Assembly: GCF_009916105.1 (NCBI RefSeq)
Contig: NZ_JAAAXQ010000001.1
Location: 1 to 64,000, forward strand
Direction of reading: 5' to 3'
DNA from: Streptomyces sp. GC420
Lineage (GTDB): Bacteria > Actinomycetota > Actinomycetes > Streptomycetales > Streptomycetaceae
DNA: 64,000 nt
The translations under genes and the position numbers were made by a program. Position 1 is the stretch's first letter. Each line of letters begins with the position of its first letter. The notes beneath the pieces are model-generated. The model was not told the DNA's origin, did not search any database, and saw nothing but the letters and a program-made list of their open reading frames with translations. This document shows positions 61,908 through 64,000 of this stretch, one piece after another.

Positions 61908-61931
61908 CCTGTGGACAAAGTTATCCACAGG
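61908..61931. promoter_or_regulatory. Inverted pair of DnaA boxes between recQ and the DUF4192 gene
   Basis: CCTGTGGACAA and TTATCCACAGG face each other around a 2-base centre. One arm contains the complement of TTGTCCACA, the preferred Streptomyces DnaA box, and the other contains TTATCCACA, the classic E. coli box. The site lies in the promoter region shared by two divergent genes. DnaA binding is inferred, not shown. Confidence 0.6.
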
Positions 61932-61968
61932 CTCAGCGGGATCGCGCGGTTCGCGGGACCGTCGGAAC

Positions 61969-63339
61969 ATGACCAAGCACAGCGAATCCACCGACCGAAC
62001 CGCCGAGCCGCCGATCACCCTGCGCAGCGCCGCGGAACTCGCCGACGCCCTCCCGTACCTGCTGGGCTTCCACCCGACCGACAGTCTTGTGCTCGTCGCC
62101 CTGCACGGCCCGCGCGGACGGTTCGGCGGCCGGCTCAGACTCGGCATCCCCGCCGCCGAGCACGAGTGGGCCGACGCGGCCCGGCAGGTCGCCGAGTGCC
62201 TGGTGTCCGGCGCCGAACAGCGTGGCGGACGGCCCGACGGAGTCATCGCCTTCCTCTGCCGGGACCCGGGCACCGGCGAGACCGGCCGGGACGTCGTGGA
62301 ACGTCTGCGTCCCCTGGCCCAGCGGCTCCGAACGGCCTGCGGAGCGCTCGACGTGCCCGTGCTGGAAGCCCTCTGCGTCTCCGGCGCCCGCTTCTGGTCC
62401 TACTGCTGCTCGAACACGGCCTGCTGCCCGGCGGAGGGCTCGCCCATGGCACCGCCCGGGACCTCGGTGATGGCGGCAGCCGCCACCTACGCGGGGATCC
62501 AGGTGCGCGGGACACTGAGGGAGCTGGAGACGGGGCTGACTCCCCTCGGCGGAGACACGGCCAAGCAGGAACACGCCCTGGACGCGGCGGGCGCCCGCAT
62601 GGTTCCCCGCATCCTCGACGGCGAGGGCCGGGCGGCCGTCTCCCGCGACACCATCGCTCTCGCCGCACGACTGCTGGACCGCTTCCGTGATGCCGTGCCC
62701 GTCTCCGACCCGGTCCTCGCCGACGGACGCGACGACGCCCTGCTTTCCGACACCGAGGCGGCAGAGCTGGTCATGGGGTTGCAGGACCGTGAGACCCGCG
62801 ACCGAGCGGCGCAGTGGATGGAGGGACCGGAAGCCGGTCCGGCCCTGCGCCTGTGGCGTGCCCTCGCGAGGCGCTGCGTCGGCCCGTACGTCACCCATGC
62901 CGCCGCCCCGCTCGCCCTCGCCGGCTGGGTCGCCTGGTCCACGGGCGACGAGGTGGCCGCCAGGGTCGCCCTCGGCATGGCCCTGAGCACCGACCCCGAC
63001 TACCTCTTCGCCCAACTCCTCCACCACGCCTGCAACGAGGGCCTCGACCCCGAATCCGTACGGCGCTGCCTGCGGCGTGAGCCGGCCGGAGCCGAGGAAC
63101 AGGGCCCACAGGGCGTTCCGGCGGCCGGCGAGCCCGCCACCGCCCCGGCGGCGCTCCCCGGCGCCGGCTCGGCCGCCCGGGACGCCGGGTCGGCCGCGGC
63201 ACCGCCCCGTGGCGGCCCCGCGGCACCCAGAAGGGGAGGGGCGGGCGAACGCGACGACGTGTGCCGCCCGGCGGGCCGCACACGGAAGGCGGGCGGCAGG
63301 CGGCGTGGCGGCCGCCGTGAGAGCCGGAGCGAGGCGTGA
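61969..63339 (+). CDS. DUF4192-domain protein
   Basis: The 456-residue actinobacterial protein has unknown function. The DUF4192 core spans about residues 15-360: [52 protein letters not shown] (a Cys-rich loop), and a helical TPR-like end ([40 protein letters not shown]). The last 90 residues are a disordered Ala/Gly/Arg tail. It is divergent from recQ across an inverted DnaA-box pair. ATG 61969 lacks a strong Shine-Dalgarno. Confidence 0.88.
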   Translation: MTKHSESTDRTAEPPITLRSAAELADALPYLLGFHPTDSLVLVALHGPRGRFGGRLRLGIPAAEHEWADAARQVAECLVSGAEQRGGRPDGVIAFLCRDPGTGETGRDVVERLRPLAQRLRTACGALDVPVLEALCVSGARFWSYCCSNTACCPAEGSPMAPPGTSVMAAAATYAGIQVRGTLRELETGLTPLGGDTAKQEHALDAAGARMVPRILDGEGRAAVSRDTIALAARLLDRFRDAVPVSDPVLADGRDDALLSDTEAAELVMGLQDRETRDRAAQWMEGPEAGPALRLWRALARRCVGPYVTHAAAPLALAGWVAWSTGDEVAARVALGMALSTDPDYLFAQLLHHACNEGLDPESVRRCLRREPAGAEEQGPQGVPAAGEPATAPAALPGAGSAARDAGSAAAPPRGGPAAPRRGGAGERDDVCRPAGRTRKAGGRRRGGRRESRSEA

Positions 63340-63807
63340 CGGCGAACCGCACGCACCCCCGGACACGCCCGTTCGGGCCCCGGGCGCCCGGCGACGTCTG
63401 CGGAGCGCGCGGCCGCTGTCCCGCGATGCCGCGGAGCGCTTCGGCCACGGGCTCCGCGAGACGTCCGCGGGGGAGCCGCGGACCTCCGGCGGCACACCGG
63501 CGCCCGGCCGGCACCGCCTGCGGGCAAGGGCCGTCGCGGCGGCCGTTGGTGCGCCCCTTCTGCTGGCTCTCACCTGCATCCGGCCGCGAGGTTTCCGGCG
63601 GGGACCGTCGCACTCGCGCCGGCACGGAGCGCCCCCTCGGCTCCGCGGGGTTCACGGCATGCGGGGCGCCGGCCACCCGCTCACCGTGCGGATCTGCCGA
63701 TTCCCAGGCACGGCCGGGAACGCCCCGCGGCCTCCAACTGGTGCTGTGAACGGGGACTTCACGTACGACTCGCTCGATGCCGGGGCAGATCGGGAACGGA
63801 CTGTTTA
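63340..63807. other. 468-base stretch without a supported gene
   Basis: A frame opens at GTG 63336 (overlapping the DUF4192 stop) and runs to 63749. Its product is Arg/Pro/Gly-rich with no domain, so I do not call it a gene. No strong hairpin or repeat was seen. The right end becomes less GC-rich toward the Nudix promoter. Confidence 0.5.
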
Positions 63808-63822
63808 TCGTCAGGCAGACGA
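63808..63822. promoter_or_regulatory. Palindromic operator upstream of the Nudix gene
   Basis: TCGTC-AGGCA-GACGA is a perfect palindrome with a 5-base centre. It is preceded by GTTTA and followed directly by the TATGAT -10, so a bound protein would block the promoter. NrtR-type regulators often bind such sites at their own genes. Confidence 0.5.
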
Positions 63823-63823
63823 C

Positions 63824-63829
63824 TATGAT
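63824..63829 (+). promoter_or_regulatory. -10 element (TATGAT) of a probable leaderless Nudix transcript
   Basis: TATGAT is nearly the TATAAT consensus and ends 6 bases before ATG 63836. Confidence 0.6.
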
Positions 63830-63835
63830 CGCGGC

Positions 63836-64000
63836 ATGCCCTACGACCCGTCGGCCTTCCCGCCCTTCGCCGTCACCGTCGATCTGGTCGTGCTCACGGT
63901 GCGTCGCCATTCGCTGTGCGCACTGGTGGTACGCCGTGGTGAACCGCCGTTCCAGGGACGCTGGGCGCTCCCCGGCGGCTTTGTGCGGGCCGACGAGGAC
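63836..64000 (+). CDS. Nudix hydrolase domain protein (NrtR-like), 3' end beyond window
   Basis: 55 codons are visible, starting MPYDPSAFPPFAVTVDLVVLTV and reaching RWALPGGFVRADED. The GGFV...E is the beginning of the Nudix box. This N-terminus matches the ADP-ribose-binding Nudix domain of NrtR-type regulators and related ADP-ribose pyrophosphatases. Whether a C-terminal winged HTH follows cannot be seen. The palindrome overlapping the promoter favours an autoregulating NrtR-type protein. Confidence 0.82.
   Translation, partial: MPYDPSAFPPFAVTVDLVVLTVRRHSLCALVVRRGEPPFQGRWALPGGFVRADED

Noticed and set aside
63336-63749. A 137-codon gene after DUF4192, starting with an overlapping GTG
   Set aside because: The product is Arg/Pro/Gly-rich, has no domain, and lacks a supporting ribosome site. 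It looks like composition-driven open frame.
1-64000. Mobile elements, CRISPR arrays, prophage or integrated island
   Set aside because: I saw no transposase, integrase, spacer-repeat array or composition break. Gene order looks like conserved Streptomyces core.

Overview
The window is chromosomal DNA of a Streptomyces or a very close actinomycete. It is GC-rich throughout, codons almost always end in G or C, GTG starts are common, and many genes start a few bases downstream of a TANNNT hexamer. The gene order (nei, lhr, recA-recX, gluABCD, miaB, miaA, dapF, an RSH gene, hflX, dinG, lexA, nrdR-nrdJ, rnhB, recQ) is the conserved core order I recall for the SCO5760-SCO5820 part of the S. coelicolor chromosome. 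I see no phage, insertion sequence, CRISPR array, rRNA or tRNA gene. This is core genome, not an island.

Layout. 1-5542: two DNA-repair genes on the minus strand, a Nei-type glycosylase cut by the window edge and the Lhr helicase. 5647-7777: an AraC regulator followed by an AzlC/AzlD amino-acid exporter pair. 7840-14542: a toroid-like hypothetical, DUF3046, an AI-2E-type permease, a stand-alone CitG/MdcB homologue and a LysR regulator, then recA-recX with a LexA box and two DnaA boxes in the recA leader. 14604-19834: an FAD monooxygenase and the gluABCD glutamate ABC transporter. 20122-23403: an OmpR-type response regulator and its sensor kinase facing an orphan TAXI solute-binding protein. 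23481-29389: miaB, a LigB-like protein, a small antitoxin-like pair, miaA, a membrane protein and dapF. 29654-36487: an RSH protein with a degenerate synthetase domain, an M1 peptidase, hflX and a trypsin-like lipoprotein. 37065-41618: a three-gene NIS siderophore set (diaminobutyrate aminotransferase, IucA/IucC synthetase, GNAT acyltransferase). 41659-48568: dinG, lexA (minus) and nrdR-nrdJ, with a LexA box and paired NrdR boxes. 48762-56637: TerD, DUF4937, a histidine phosphatase, an ADP-ribosylglycohydrolase, a DUF4153-type membrane protein and a divergent MFS/TetR pair with two operators. 56797-64000: rnhB, two conserved hypotheticals, a RecQ helicase fused to a phosphoribosyltransferase-like domain, DUF4192 and the start of a NrtR-like Nudix gene.

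How the genes work together. The dominant theme is genome maintenance: base excision (nei), helicases (lhr, dinG, recQ), recombination and the SOS switch (recA, recX, lexA), R-loop removal (rnhB) and dNTP supply (nrdR, nrdJ). LexA-type boxes are visible at recA and lexA only. A second theme is tRNA and ribosome or stringent control (miaB, miaA, hflX, the RSH protein). The rest is transport and sensing.

The observations most worth following are the consensus-like DnaA boxes beside recA and recQ, the RecQ-PRTase fusion with its unexplained neighbours, the two-component system facing an orphan TAXI protein, the NrdR box pair at exactly 31 bp spacing, the widespread leaderless-promoter signature, and the incomplete siderophore set. 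I did not find a clearly new defence or biosynthetic system.
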